From: an uncultured Fusobacterium sp.
Lineage (GTDB): Bacteria > Fusobacteriota > Fusobacteriia > Fusobacteriales > Fusobacteriaceae
Assembly (NCBI GenBank): GCA_900542625.1
Contig: UQOH01000013.1
Span: 1-35,740, forward strand
Direction of reading: 5' to 3'
Length of the DNA: 35,740 nt
Part shown: positions 14,799-28,200 of the stretch, in pieces
Numbering within the stretch: the stretch's first letter is position 1
How the letters are laid out: the number at the start of each line of letters is the position of its first letter
Translations under genes and position numbers: made by a program
Notes under the pieces: generated by a model
Database searches by the model: none
Seen by the model: only the letters and a program-made list of their open reading frames with translations
Told to the model about the DNA's origin: nothing

Positions 14799-15668
14799 AT
14801 GGAAAAAAATGACTTAAACAAAGATTTAAATTTAAAATTAAAAGGCGGAGTTATTATGGATGTAACTTCTCCTGAACAGGCTAAAATAGCTGAGGCTGCA
14901 GGAGCCTGTGCTGTTATGGCATTAGAAAGAATTCCTGCTGACATTCGTGCTGCAGGAGGAGTATCCAGAATGAGCGATCCAAAATTAATTCAGGAAATTA
15001 AAAATGCTGTTTCTATTCCAGTTATGGCAAAATGCAGAATAGGACATTTTGTTGAGGCACAAATACTGGAGGCTGTTGGAATTGATTATATTGATGAAAG
15101 TGAAGTTTTATCTCCTGCTGACAACATTTATCACATTGACAAAAAACATTTTAAAGTTCCATTTGTATGCGGAGCAAGAAATTTAGGAGAAGCTTTAAGA
15201 CGTATCAGTGAAGGAGCATCTATGATCAGAACAAAAGGAGAGGCTGGAACAGGGGATATTGTTCAAGCTGTAAGTCATATGCGTATGATGAATAGCGCTG
15301 TTGCCAGACTTAAAAGTATGAGAGAAGATGAACTATACGAAGAGGCAAAACAAATGCAGGTTCCATACGAATTAGTTCTGTATGTTCATAAAAACGGCAG
15401 ACTTCCTGTAGTAAATTTTGCTGCCGGCGGAGTTGCAACTCCGGCTGATGCTGCTCTTATGATGCAGTTAGGTGCTGAAGGAGTTTTTGTCGGTTCTGGT
15501 ATTTTTAAATCCGGAAATCCTGAAAAAAGAGCAAAAGCTATCGTAAAAGCAGTGGCTAATTTTAACGATGCAAAACTAATTGCAGAATTATCAAAAGATT
15601 TAGGTGAAGCAATGGTTGGCATCAACGAACAGGAAATTGAGGTTTTAATGGCTGAACGTGGAAAATAG
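14799..15668 (+). CDS. pdxS: Pyridoxal 5'-phosphate synthase subunit PdxS
   Basis: Synthase subunit of the deoxyxylulose-5-phosphate-independent vitamin B6 pathway. It condenses ribose 5-phosphate, glyceraldehyde 3-phosphate and ammonia to PLP. The protein has 289 residues from ATG 14799, which is preceded by GAGGAGGAT. Catalytic residues match Bacillus PdxS minus three: Asp21 (GVIMDV), Lys78 (VMAKCRIGH) and Lys146 (RTKGEAGTG). The phosphate-binding NFAAGGVATPADAALM and GVFVGSGIF loops are present. An upstream in-frame ATG at 14706 would precede the promoter and is rejected. The glutaminase gene pdxT, usually next, is missing: a terminator follows 7 bases after the stop. Confidence 0.97.
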   Translation: MEKNDLNKDLNLKLKGGVIMDVTSPEQAKIAEAAGACAVMALERIPADIRAAGGVSRMSDPKLIQEIKNAVSIPVMAKCRIGHFVEAQILEAVGIDYIDESEVLSPADNIYHIDKKHFKVPFVCGARNLGEALRRISEGASMIRTKGEAGTGDIVQAVSHMRMMNSAVARLKSMREDELYEEAKQMQVPYELVLYVHKNGRLPVVNFAAGGVATPADAALMMQLGAEGVFVGSGIFKSGNPEKRAKAIVKAVANFNDAKLIAELSKDLGEAMVGINEQEIEVLMAERGK

Positions 15669-15675
15669 AAAAAGA

Positions 15676-15713
15676 AAAATGCCAAAAAGAATTCCTTCTC
15701 TTTGGCATTTTTT
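15676..15713. terminator. Bidirectional intrinsic terminator between pdxS and the TPS operon
   Basis: Stem AAAATGCCAAA/TTTGGCATTTT (15676-15686 with 15701-15711), 14-base loop that can itself pair, T run on the plus strand and A run before the stem. It lies between the convergent pdxS and YbjN-like genes and can terminate both. Confidence 0.88.
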
Positions 15714-15729
15714 GATTATTCATGCTATT

Positions 15730-16182
15730 CTAGTTTGCTTTTTCTTCCTTTTCTTCTGCCCATATTTTACGCATAATTGCTGGATAAAATTCCACCAGAT
15801 GTTTTAAAATAACATCAATCACTGTGTAAACAATTTCGCTATTGAATGTTTCAGCATCTGTTACAATACAGCTGTCAAGACATAGATCTCCATTATCTGT
15901 TACAAAATATTTAAATACTTTAAATTGTCTGTTCAGTTCATTGATATATTCTAAAATTTCACCTGTGTTGTGCTCTTTAGCAAGCTTTGCTGCTACTTGT
16001 ACACGAACCATTGTATAAATACTGCTGTCTGTAATAACTATTATTGGAAGATTCTGCCCTTCCACTTCCATAAAAGAACGATAAACAACTGTGTTAAGCT
16101 GATCTTTTATCTCCTCTTTCTGAAAGCATTTAATCTCTTTTTCTTCCAAAAACTTATCAAATTTTTCTGCTTTTAACGTCAT
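15730..16182 (-). CDS. YbjN-family protein, third gene of the LktBAC-like operon
   Basis: Small soluble protein of 150 residues without signal peptide or membrane segment. The central part (LAKEHNTGEILEYINELNRQFKVFKYFVTDNGDLCLDSCIV) followed by a helix (IVYTVIDVILKHLVEFYPAIMRKIW) fits the YbjN family, whose fold resembles type III secretion chaperones. Recognition is by pattern, not by search. It follows the giant tpsA after 32 bases with its own Shine-Dalgarno (AGGAGG, 7 bases before ATG) and shares the operon. The position is that of lktC in the F. necrophorum leukotoxin operon, whose role is not established. A cytosolic chaperone or secretion helper for the giant adhesin is a reasonable hypothesis. 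It ends just before a terminator shared with pdxS. Confidence 0.78.
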   Translation of the reverse strand: MTLKAEKFDKFLEEKEIKCFQKEEIKDQLNTVVYRSFMEVEGQNLPIIVITDSSIYTMVRVQVAAKLAKEHNTGEILEYINELNRQFKVFKYFVTDNGDLCLDSCIVTDAETFNSEIVYTVIDVILKHLVEFYPAIMRKIWAEEKEEKAN

Positions 16183-16214
16183 TATACTGCCTCCTGTTTT
16201 TTATTTTCTACTCT

Positions 16215-19200
16215 TTATTTTTGAGCTATTTTTTCTTTTTCCTCTTTCTCTGTATTTTCAACAGCTATTATAGGAATCTCTTTATCTTCTTTTGCTTTTG
16301 TTCCGCTGATTATTATTTTATCTTTAGTGACAATAATTTCAGGCATTCCTGCATTTTCAATATTATTGTCTATCAGATTATAATTCAAGTATGGCTTGTA
16401 AACAAACTCAAACGGACTATTTAAAATATAAGACTTATTGATTTCTGCTTCAAAATCTTTAAGCTTATCAAGCATTATTTCTTCTCCTGCTTCTCTTTCT
16501 GCATACACTTTAAATCCATCTGTTACTTTTAAAAGTATTCCGTCTGTTTCTATTGTATTAGGCTCATTTGTAAAATTCAATAGGATGTATTGAAGTTCTG
16601 TCGGAACAGTTAAGCTTGCCTGATTCCAAATTGAAATATCTGTATTGTCATAACCTGAATTTTCACCATAAACTGTTGTTGTTGTAGTATCATTAGCAAA
16701 GTGTCCTATTCCTGTGATATTAAGTTTAGGAAGCTGAAGTATCTTGCCGTCAGTTGAAATCTCTGCATCTTTAGCCCAAAGCTGAGTTATAAGAAGTCCA
16801 TTCGGTAATCCTTTTGCATGAAGTTCTGCTCTGGTAATCGGAGAATTTGTATTATCTTCAGAGTTATTAAATGTAACCTCTACAGGAGTAGTGTATCCTT
16901 CTCTCTGACTTAAATCACTTATTGTTATATCGTTACTTGAAAGCATAGATCCTTTTCCAACTATCTGTTCTTTAACATCCATTTTGTGATCTTTGCTTCC
17001 CATTGTAATTACAACATAATCTCCGTTTATCAATTTAATATATATGTCTCCATCTTTTGCATATACTCTTGCCTGATCTTTAGCATATACTTCATTTAAA
17101 TTAATATCGCCTTTTGCTGAATAAACTTCCAGAGATTCATTAATTGAAGTTAATTTACCTGTACTTGTAATTTTTCCTTCTGTTTCAGTTTTAATAGTAA
17201 CATCTTTATCAGCTGTAAGATTTGTAATATCAATATTTCCTACTTTAGTTGTTATATCTGCTGTTCCTAATGCTGTTCCTGTTATTATAGAAATGTTTCC
17301 ATTTACTGTTGATGCTGATAAGTTTCCTTGTTTTGCTTCTGCATTGGCTAATGTTATATCACCAATATTAGTAGATGTTGTTATATTATTTGCAGCTATG
17401 AAATTTGTTCCTTTTATAAATCCATCATTTGTTGTTACTTTAATGTTATTTCCTGATGTAAGATCATTAGCTGTGATTGTTCCTTTATTTGTTCCTGCTG
17501 TTATATCGTCTGTTGAATTTATTATTCCAAGGTTAATATTTCCATCTACTGTTGTTGATATATCTGTAATACCATTTATTGTTCCTTTATCAATAGATAT
17601 CGCTCCAGTTGCTGTTTTAGCTGTTAAGTTTCCTGTTGAATCTATTGCTCCAAGATCAATAGCTCCATCTACTGCTGTTGATATATTTGTAGTACCATTT
17701 ATTGTTCCTGTTGTTATAGAAATATCTCCTGTAGATGTGCCAGCTGTTAAGTTTCCTGCTAACGTTTCAAGAGTTCCTGCTTTAATATCTCCAGTTGTTG
17801 TTGTTAAGTTCATATTAGTTCCTGAAACTGCATTATTAATATCTATAGCACCAGATTTTGTTGATGCTGATAATTCTGTTCCTGCATTAGCTTTTCCTGT
17901 TACTTTGATATCTCCTATATTAGTTGCCAGCAATATTTCCTCTTTTGTTGATGTTACATTTCCTATTTCTATATTTCCTCTTAATTCTTCTACTGTATTT
18001 TCTGTTGTTACACTTATTTTTGAACCTGTTAATTCATTTACTTTTATGTTTCCTGTTTCAGCAGTTATCTCTGCTGTTCCTAAAGCTGTTCCTGTTGTTA
18101 TAGAAATGTCTCCATCTACTGTTGATGCTGATAAGTTTCCTTGTTTTGCATTTGCATTGGCTAATGTTATATCTCCAATATTAGTAGATGTTGTTATATT
18201 GTTTCCAGCTATGAAGTTTGTTCCTTTTATAAATCCTTCATTTGTTGTTACTTTGATGTTATTTCCTGAAGTAAGTTCATCAGCTGTGATTGTTCCTTTA
18301 TTTGTTCCTGCTGTTATATTATCTGTTGAATTTATTATTCCAAGATCAATAGCTCCATCTACTGTTGTTGATATATTTGTAGTGCCTTTTACTGTTCCCG
18401 TTGTTATTGTTATATCTCCTGTTGATGTACCAGCTGTTAAGTTTCCTGCTAATGTTTCAAGAGTTTCTACTGTGATAGTTCCATTTTCTTTTGTTGTTAA
18501 GTTCATATTGCTTCCTGAAACTGCATTAGTAATATCTATATATCCAGTTGTTGTTGATGCTGATAATTCTGTTCCTGCATTTGCTTTTCCTGTTACCTGG
18601 ATATTTCCTGTTCCTGTTGTCATTGTTAACTTTTGATTTTCCGCATTTGCATTAGCTAATGTTATATCTCCAGTATTAGCAGATGTTGTTATATTATTTG
18701 TTGCTGTAAAATTATTACCTTTTATAGATCCCATATTTGTTTTTGTTGTGATATTTGATGCTGTAAGATCATTAACTGTAATTGATCCTTCGTTTGTTGA
18801 TACTAATATTTCGTTTCCAGTATTAATATCATTAACAACTATATTTCCTATTTCTGTTGATGTTAATTTTACATTTTTCTCAGCTGCAACGTTTTTATTT
18901 TCTGCAAAGATAATGCTGCCTGTATTTTCTATAGTTACATTAGAATTATCTCCTGTTGCTGTAATATCAGAAATAACTTTTATATCTCCTGCTGCATTGG
19001 TAATTTTGACATTTCCAGCATTTCCTTCACTCTCTTCATTAACACTAACAGTTAAACCATTTTCTCCAGTGTTATTTATTATGATATCATTTATTGCATT
19101 AGTTAAATCAATGCTGTTAAATGTATTATTAGAAGCTAAATTTATTCCTTTATTGGCTGAAGCTATTACTGTATTAGCATTAATTGTATTAGTTGCAAAC

Positions 19201-22200
19201 TGATTAATATTTCCTCCATTTGCTGTCATAATTAATTTATTTGTAGTAATATTTGTATCTGTTTCCTCGCTACCAAGACTTATGTATCCAGCTGCATTAA
19301 GATCAGTTCTACCACTGTTAGGATCTTCAGTTTTATTATTTATATTTTCAACTTTAAGATTTGCTTCTCCAAGGACTTTAACAATTCCATTTCCTTGAAT
19401 TTCTCCTAAAGTTAATCCTTTTTGATTATCAGGAACTTGAACCTCTGTGTCTCCCTTAGGTGGTTCTTCTCCTTTTACAACTTCACTGCCTGTTCCTGTT
19501 TCTGCATCAGATCCACTGTTTTTACCTGTTATATAAATATTTCCTCCAACTTCTGCTGTTATGATATTTTTATCTAAATTATTATTTTTTATTCTTAATG
19601 ATCCACCATCAGTATCACCAATGTTTCCACCTGCTTCAAGAATAATATTTCCTTCTACAGAATTAATATATCCCAATTCTCCACTAACACTTAAAATGTC
19701 GCTTTGAGATTTCAGAACAATATCTTTTCCTGCATAAATTGCAGCTACTTTCATATCAGAATCAGATTTTTGATTAATATAGATACTTTCATTTGTTCTA
19801 GCAGTTAAAGTTCCTTTAAGATCAGTAGTTAATTCATTATTTTCTGCTCCTAAATCTGCACTTCCACCTTCAAGAATTAAATTATTTCCAGTAAAGTTAG
19901 TATTAGTATTGCCAACTGCATTAAATACTCCACCAATTCCAAATAATCTAATATCTTTTTCAGTTGTAATCTGACCTACATTTACTGCATTATAACCGCT
20001 TTCCTCTCCTGCTCCGCTTCTTACTGCTAAATATACATTTTCTCCAGCGTTAACATTAAGTTTTCCTGTTGAATCAGTTAATTTAATTCCTACTGCTTTT
20101 TTATTTGAAATAGTTGCTGTTCCAACTTCTTCTGTTCCATCTTTTTCATCCCAAACAACATCAGCAGCTTCTGCTGATGCAAGTTTTTTCATATTAGTAT
20201 ATTTTCCATCAGCATTTAGTTCATCTAATTTGATTACTGTTTCACCAGCATCTTTTCCAATACCCATTCCTGCATTTATAGTTATATTTTTACCAGTAAT
20301 ATTTGGATCTTTAGCCTTAGGATCAGTTGTTGATCCAGCTTCTGGGTTAGCAATAGTATCTTTTATAGCATATAGTAAATCTTCTTGTGTCCATTTAAAC
20401 TCAGGCTCTTTTGTAAGTTCTTTATATTTTATATCTTCTTCCAGATAAGCATCTACAGATTCATATTGTCCATATTTTGCTTCTAACTCTGCATATCTTG
20501 ACACTAAATCTATCTTCTCTTTTACAGGGGGTTCTTCTGGTTTTCCTTCTTCTAGCTTCTCTGTTTGTTGTATCTCAGGCTGTCCTGTTTCTTTGAAGTA
20601 TTCTTGCAATGCTAGATAATAGTCATATTCTGTTATTATTCCTTGTTTATAATCTTCTGCTTCAGCAGTTTTCTTAGCTAAATATTCTTCACTTCCTGCA
20701 ATTAGACCTGCACTCTGCCAATTTTCTATTTTTTCTTCAATATCTGCTCTGCTTGAAGTTTCTTCATTAGGATCAGGAAGAGCATCAAGCACATATCCAT
20801 CTGTATTTAATATTACACTTCCATCTAAAGTTTCAATTCTACCAATTCTCATATCTCCTGAAACTTCTGTAAGAGTAATATCTCCTTTAGCTTTAGCACT
20901 TATACTTGTTGACATACTATCTTGAATATCTACAAGCTCATCAGCTGAATTTACATTTAGAGTTATTCCGCCATCTGTACTTACAAGATTAATTCTATTA
21001 CCTTTTATTCCTATAGCATCTTCAATTTTCTGTGAAATATTTCCTGAAGCTGAGAAATCTATATCTTTTCCAGTAATTGATCCTATTATTGCATTTCCAG
21101 CTTTCTGATAATCACCTTTAAGTTCTATAGAAACATTCCCACCTGCATTAGCAGTCAGATTTACGTCAGCACCTAATGATGTTATTTTTATATTCTGGAT
21201 ATCCTTTCCAGCAGTTAAATTAATATTATCACTATAGATATTTCCACCTTTTCTTATAATGCTGTTGTCAGAATCTATAGTTACTATTCCTTTTTCTGTA
21301 CTTGTATTTTTCAGATTTCCATTTAATACTACATTAGCTACACTATCAACATTAATAGTTCCGCCATTTTTAGAAGTAATAAATTCTATTTCAATAGGTT
21401 TGCTTGCATTAAGACTGTTTACATAAGTTTGAGTTGTTCCAAATGTTTCATCCCACTCATAGTAATCTGTTCCACTGAAATGTGTCCAGTTTTTATAATC
21501 AGTCCATACTCTTGGATCACTTATAATTTTTTGACTTTCATCTTTATTTACTTCATTGTGATAATGCACTATAAAATCAGCTGTTTCTTTTGATTCTTTC
21601 TGAATATAATATCCTTTTTCTTTTTCATCTCCGTTTACAGTTATAGGAATATCATATTGTGGATCTTTATCTTTCTGTGCTGTAAGTTCTTCTTTAGATT
21701 TACTTTCTCTCAATCCCCACCAAGAAAAATACTGACTCCAAGTGTATGTTTGGGTAGTAGTAGATTTTGTTCCGTTTGTCCAGTTATAACGTTGTCCTTC
21801 TTCTGGTGTATATGTATATTTTATTCCACCATCTGTAGTATATTCTGTTGTTAGATAGTTTCCTTCACTATCCTTTTTGTTTAAATCTGTTATGGAAACT
21901 TTTCCTTGTGAATTTCCATTACTGATATTACCTAAAGTAAGATTTATGTCATTATTGTTCATATTATTTGTAATATCAATATCAGCTGCTCCATCAAGTG
22001 CTACTATTCTTCCATTACCTGTACTCATTATTCTTCCAGTTAAATAAATCTGTCCACCTGTTGGATTGATATCTTCAACAATTACTTGTTTTGTAGATGG
22101 ATCATAATAAGTTTGTACTACATAATACATTATATTATTGTCTTCATCGTATTTAAATCCACCATTATTTAATTTATAATTTGCTTTTATCTCACTTAAA

Positions 22201-25200
22201 TCCAAAGTGCTGCCTTTATTACTAGACCAATTTTTATCATAGTCACTTATTTTCTTTTCTTCTGCAGCTCCAAGAGTTACTTTATAATCTTTGAAACCAC
22301 TCTGAACAAGTCCATTTATATTGATATCAGTAGCACTAAGTATTATAGTTCCACCTGCAATTCTATTATTTTTCTCATAGTGAGCATCTATATTTGTTGC
22401 TGTATTACTCTTATCACTTACTTTTGTAGCATCACCTGTCGCTGCATTGTTAAATTCATTAAATAATTGTTTTTGAAGTGATTTTTGTTCATCTTCCCAT
22501 CTTGATTTCTCATCAACTACTGCTACCATTCCTTCACTAGAACCTTGAACAATAGATCCTGCAGCTTTCATACTTACAGTGTCTCCTACTATACTTGAAG
22601 GTTCATCAGAAGATTTAGAAATCTGTATAATACTTCCTGTCTTATTTTCTATTTCTATTTTACCATTAGTATTTTCAACATTACCATTAATCTCAACATT
22701 TGAAACTATTGTAACTTCAGCTTCCTTATCTCCATTTGGATTTGAATCAGTTGCTACTTTTAATGATGTTATTCCATCATTTAATATACTAATCATTGGT
22801 GCCCCTGCTCCAGTTGTATCCGCAAGAATATTATTAAATTTAACCTCATCATTTTTGTATTTCTCTAACAGATTAAGATTTTTTATATGTTCATTTTTAT
22901 CTGCCTGAGCTATAGTTTTATTTCCTATGTCTCTATTATTAAAAGTTATCTTTCCACCAGCTTCTCCAATTATTACGTCTCCAATTTTTAGATACAGATT
23001 AGATTTATTTGTAATTGTAACTGTTGGATCTCCTGTAGCAGATAAACTTCCTCCACCTATAAAGTTATCAGACTTGATAGTAATATCTCCACCAGATGCT
23101 ACTATATCAGGAATTTCAATATAGCTTATCTCTAGATTTTTCACAGGTACAAGATTACCATCTTTATCTTGAGTTGCTACTCCTGCTTCAAGCATTTGAG
23201 CTAATAGAGCAGTTTGTTCAGCTTTATAACCTAAGTTAGCTGGACTGTTAGGCTCAGGGTTTTCAGCTATCATTCTTTCTAACTCTCTATAACGATCCAT
23301 TAATGTATTAGTAAAATCTTCTGATTTTATTTCTATGTTAATATCTTTTCCTATCACTTTTCCATTTAATGTTCCAGTTATATTACCCTCAGCATATGTT
23401 CCTATAATTTCAACATCTTTATTAGTATTGAAAACACCGTCTATTTTTATATCTTGTTTTGCATATATTCCTGCACTTAAATTACCATCAGCTTTAACAT
23501 AGTTATCACTATTTACTTTAGAATTTGGAACCCCATTTTCTGACTGCATATAGTCACTTGTTTTATTATCTCCTGTTATCCAAGTATACTTTTGTCTTGC
23601 TTCTTCTATCTTATTAGTTCCTGTTCCGGCTTCCAAATTAATACTACCTACACTTTCAACGATAGAACCACTATTAATATTAATTTGATTTTTTTGATTA
23701 ATACTATTATTAAAACCAGGAAGAGGAATTCCTACAAGTGCTTCTGTAACTGTTTCTGCTGAAACTTTTAATGTTAAATCAGCCTCTGCTCCTGCAGAAT
23801 CTTTTCCAGCATAAAGATTAATATTATTTGTACTATGAAGTTTGCTGCTTTCAGCTATATCAATTGTGTTATTTCTATTAATTTTACTGTTTGAATCTGC
23901 TTCAGCAACTCCCACTGCTCCATCAGCTTCTGCTATTGTACTCACTCTTGCTTGGAAAATATCATTTGCAGCTAATGTTATATCCTGATCAGCTTTATTT
24001 GTTGTTAATTCTGCATCTGTACCTATAGCCACTTTATTATTAAATGTTATATCACTATCTATATTTATGTCTGTTCCAGAACCTGCTCCACCAGATTTAC
24101 CGCTTCCACGCAGATTTATTTCTCCTGTTGCTTTAGCATCATAAGTCTGTTTTTGATTAGTATTTACTGCAACATTTTCACCAATATTTATCTCTGCTTT
24201 TTTATCAATATCACTTTCAACTTTTATTAACTGAACTGCTACTCCACCATAATTTTCTCCATCAACAATTAATGGAACTATAATTTCATAGCCGCTCGGA
24301 TTACTTTCAGTTTTTTCAACTTTCTTTTGGCTTGATTTATTTAGGTAAACAGCATTTTCAGCTAGAACTGCTACACTTCCTCTGCCTTCTACTTTTGCAT
24401 CATTTAAGAAGTTTACTTCAGTTCCTCTGTTATTATTATTTCCTATATTATTTATAACCTGTAATCCATTTACAGCTAATCCTCCACCTTTAGTAGAAGA
24501 AGCTTTAAGATTTAAAGTGTCTGTTTCCTTTGCAGTAACATTCATTTCTTTATTAACATTCCAGTTACCACCTATATTTACAACAGTAGAGTTATTAATT
24601 GTATTACTAAGAATACCTGAAGCATTTCCATCAATAGAAATAAGAGCCCCTCCATCTCCTTTTACTCTGCTGTCTATTTCTGTATCTGTTCCGGCATTTA
24701 TATTATAAATATTAGCATTTCCGCCTTTTACATTTATTTCTGTTTTTCCTGTTGAAATAGATGTAGCTTGATTAATTCCAGTAGCATATGCTCCACCTAT
24801 ATTTAATCCCTCTGCTGTAACTTTAATTTTTGTATTATTTAAAGCTGATACTGCTACATCACTCAATTCTTTTTCACTTGTATCATAGTAATTTTGCTTT
24901 TCTATATTTACTGTTGCTTCCCCATTGTTTTCTGCTTTTGCTTCATTTACTTGAACTCCGGCTGTTAGTCCACCACCGTTTGCAATAGTTTTAGCTTCCA
25001 AGGAATTAAATCCACCTTGAGTAATAATACCTGCGCCTAATTTAATTATATCACCAGCTATAGTATTTCCTGCATCTATATCAAGTGATGTTTTTCCAGA
25101 ATATAAAGCATATGAATTTGATACTCCAACTCCTGCTAAGGTTCCAAATGCAACACTTCCTGTTTCAGCTTTTATTCTTGGAACACTTATAGCTGATACA

Positions 25201-28200
25201 GTTAAATCTCTTCCTTGCAGTTTATTATTAGAATTTTTTATTGCAATAATATTTGTACTATTATCTTTAGCAGTTGCTTCCACACCGACACCTGAAAGTA
25301 CTCCTGCTGAACCTCCTATTGCTGTTACTTCTAATTTTCCTGTTTTTTCTGTATAAATATTATTATCTCCACCAACAATTTTTGTACCCTCTTCTGTTTT
25401 TTCTGTAACTGCGGCAGCTTCAATAGTACTGCTTTCTATATTTATTCCCATATTGCTTTCGTTTTCACTTTTAGCAATTATAGCTCCACCTGTAACAACT
25501 CCAACACTCAATCCTGATGCTTTATTTATAAGTTCAGAACTGTCCTTTGCTGAAATATCTATACTGTTTCCTAATAAATCAGCTCCAGTTATATTTACAA
25601 AATTATTTCCTTTTGCATTAATTTCACTATAAGCAGCTCCAAGACCAATTACTCCTCCTGAACCTTGATATATTTCTGCTGATGCAGTTCCATTAATTTT
25701 TGCTTCTGCAGCAAGTTTTTCTGCTGCTTTCATCTCTGCATTACTTATTGTTATGCCAAGATCTCTTACTATATCTGTAATTCCTACTGAAGCAGAAATA
25801 CTTATTCCACCTACTGTTCCGCCACCGCTTGTTATATTGACATTGTCATTTTCTACAGCTTGTATCGTTACGTTGTCCGCAGTTATTCTGCCAGAAGATA
25901 TATTTACTTTGATTCCTTCATCTTTTGTATTTTCTCTTCCTGTCTTATCTGCAGTTACTTTATATCTATCTTCATATTTTACTATTGTTTCTTCTTTGTC
26001 TTCTTCTTTGTCTTCTTCTTGTTTTTCTTTTTCAGCTTTTTCATTCAGTATATCTGCTGCAAGCCCATCAATTTTGCTGCCCTGACCACCATTGGCTGCT
26101 TCTATTTTTCCTTGAATATCTGTTTCAGAATCTCTTTCTACTATAGCTGTTCCTATACTATTTACAGCTACATTAGTCCCTGCTGCTACTCCTCCTACTC
26201 CAGCACTTACTATCAATTGATCTATATCTCTATTTTCTGTAGACGCAATTATTACATCAACAGGACTGCTGCTGAAATTTTCTATATTTGTATTATTTAT
26301 ATCTGTTATAGTACTACTGTTTATAGTATTTACTGTAATTGTTGCTGCAACTCCGGCTGTTCCACCTGCTGAGGCTGATATTGGTTTTACTTTCATTGCT
26401 AGATTATTAATTGTTGCTATATTAATAAGCCCTGAAGTTTCTCCTTCTTCTGTTCCTTCTCTTTCTTTTTCTGTTACTATAACAATATCACTGTTATCTA
26501 TGTCTGTTTTTACTATATTAGAAATATTATTTACAGATACTACACCTGATACACCAGCTACTCCTCCAACTCCGGCTGATATCATCAAATTATTTAGTTC
26601 AGAATTATTTTCGGTATTTATACTTATCTGCTTTTTAGCTCTTATAGTTGAATCTGAAACTTTAGTTTCTGTTATATTTTCATCTTTTGTTACACCAATT
26701 GCTGCTCCTACTGCTGCTGTTCCAGCTCCTGTTGCTGCTACATTTCCCATATTTACAATACCAGTATGTGCAGTATCAATATCTACTGTTTCTCCCTCAA
26801 TGGCTGTCATGATTTTTCCATCTTCTGCTGAAGAGATTATCAGTTTTGTTTCTCCTTCAAGCTGAGTTACTGTCACTGTTGCACCAACAGCTGCGGCTCC
26901 AGCTGCGGCTCCGGCAACTGTCATTGATGAAATCCCCTGTTTAGAATCAGTATCTATTTTTACATTGTCTGTAACTCTGATTTGGGCACCTGATATTAAT
27001 GTTTCCGCTGTTCTATCTATCAAATGAGTATCGGAAGCCCCGCCTATTCCTGCTGCTGCAGCTGCCGCTACTGTTCCTACAAATCCAATACTGTCTGTGT
27101 AATCTCCTGTATGAATATAAGCCTCTTTACCAAAAATAGATGATTTATTTATATTTGTTTTTGTAGTTCCTGATATTTGATTTACATTAACTGTTCCATT
27201 AACTGCTGCTTTTCCGGCAAATCCTCCATTAGCTAATAAAGATTTTAATGTATGAGTAGATGAACTATCTGCTACAATTCCTTTATGAAGTGATTCTACT
27301 CTATTTTCAGTTAAATTATCATCTAATTTCAATTCTTCTACTAATCCATCTACAACTTCATTAACCTTACCATTAGTTGCTATATTTTCATCTGTTGCTC
27401 CATAAGCAGTTAGTTCAGCTTCTTCTATTGAAACAACTGTATCTCCTGACAATTCATTTACAGTTGTTGATACACCTACTGCTGCTGTTCCGGCTGCTGA
27501 TAAAGTTCCTGCGTAGTTAGATATTATATCATCGCTTTGAGCTATTACTCCTATATTTCCCTTAGCAGTCAGATTTGCTCCATCTTTTATAGAAACTTTG
27601 TTATTATTTTCCAATTGATTTACTGCAACTGAACCAGTTACTCCTGCTGTTCCTCCAGCTCCAACACCTATTCCTATATTTGTAATCTCTGCTCTTGAAA
27701 TTCCTTTTACCAATGCTTCTTTTACTTTTTGAGTTCCACCGCTTAGTACTGCAGCTGTATCTTGAGTTATCTGATTTACAGAAACTCCTGCTCCTACTGC
27801 TGCTGTTCCAGCTCCAGCTACTACAGAAGCATTTGATATGATATTTCCCTTATTATTTGCTGTTATATTAAGATTTACATTTTCTCCAACATCTTTATCT
27901 ACATCAGCATCTTTTAATTCAGCATTTACTTTTTTATTTACTATAGCCGTACTTGCTGCTCCTTGTACTGCTACATTTCCAGCTCCGCCTAATGATACTG
28001 CCACATTCAGTATTTCAGAATTGTCATCTGCTGATATATTTATAGCTCTTTCATTTTCAGCGTCTTCAGCTGTTGTTATATTCGCTTTATTTATCTCTGC
28101 TGTTACATTATTATCAATTTCACTATACGCTACTGCTCCACCCACAGATACTTTTCCTGAACCTGTAATTCCTCCTACAATATTCATTAAATCATCACTA

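Noticed and set aside
17251..18597. CRISPR-like or tandem-array repeats
   Set aside because: The repeats are long, in frame and coding, with no short conserved repeat/unique spacer pattern; they are protein repeats of TpsA.
17293..18636. 447-codon plus-strand open frame opposite the C-terminal repeats of tpsA
   Set aside because: It mirrors the repetitive, stop-poor antisense of tpsA, has a Val/Ile/Pro-biased composition, no ribosome site and no recognisable domain. The minus-strand frame is continuous with a known family.
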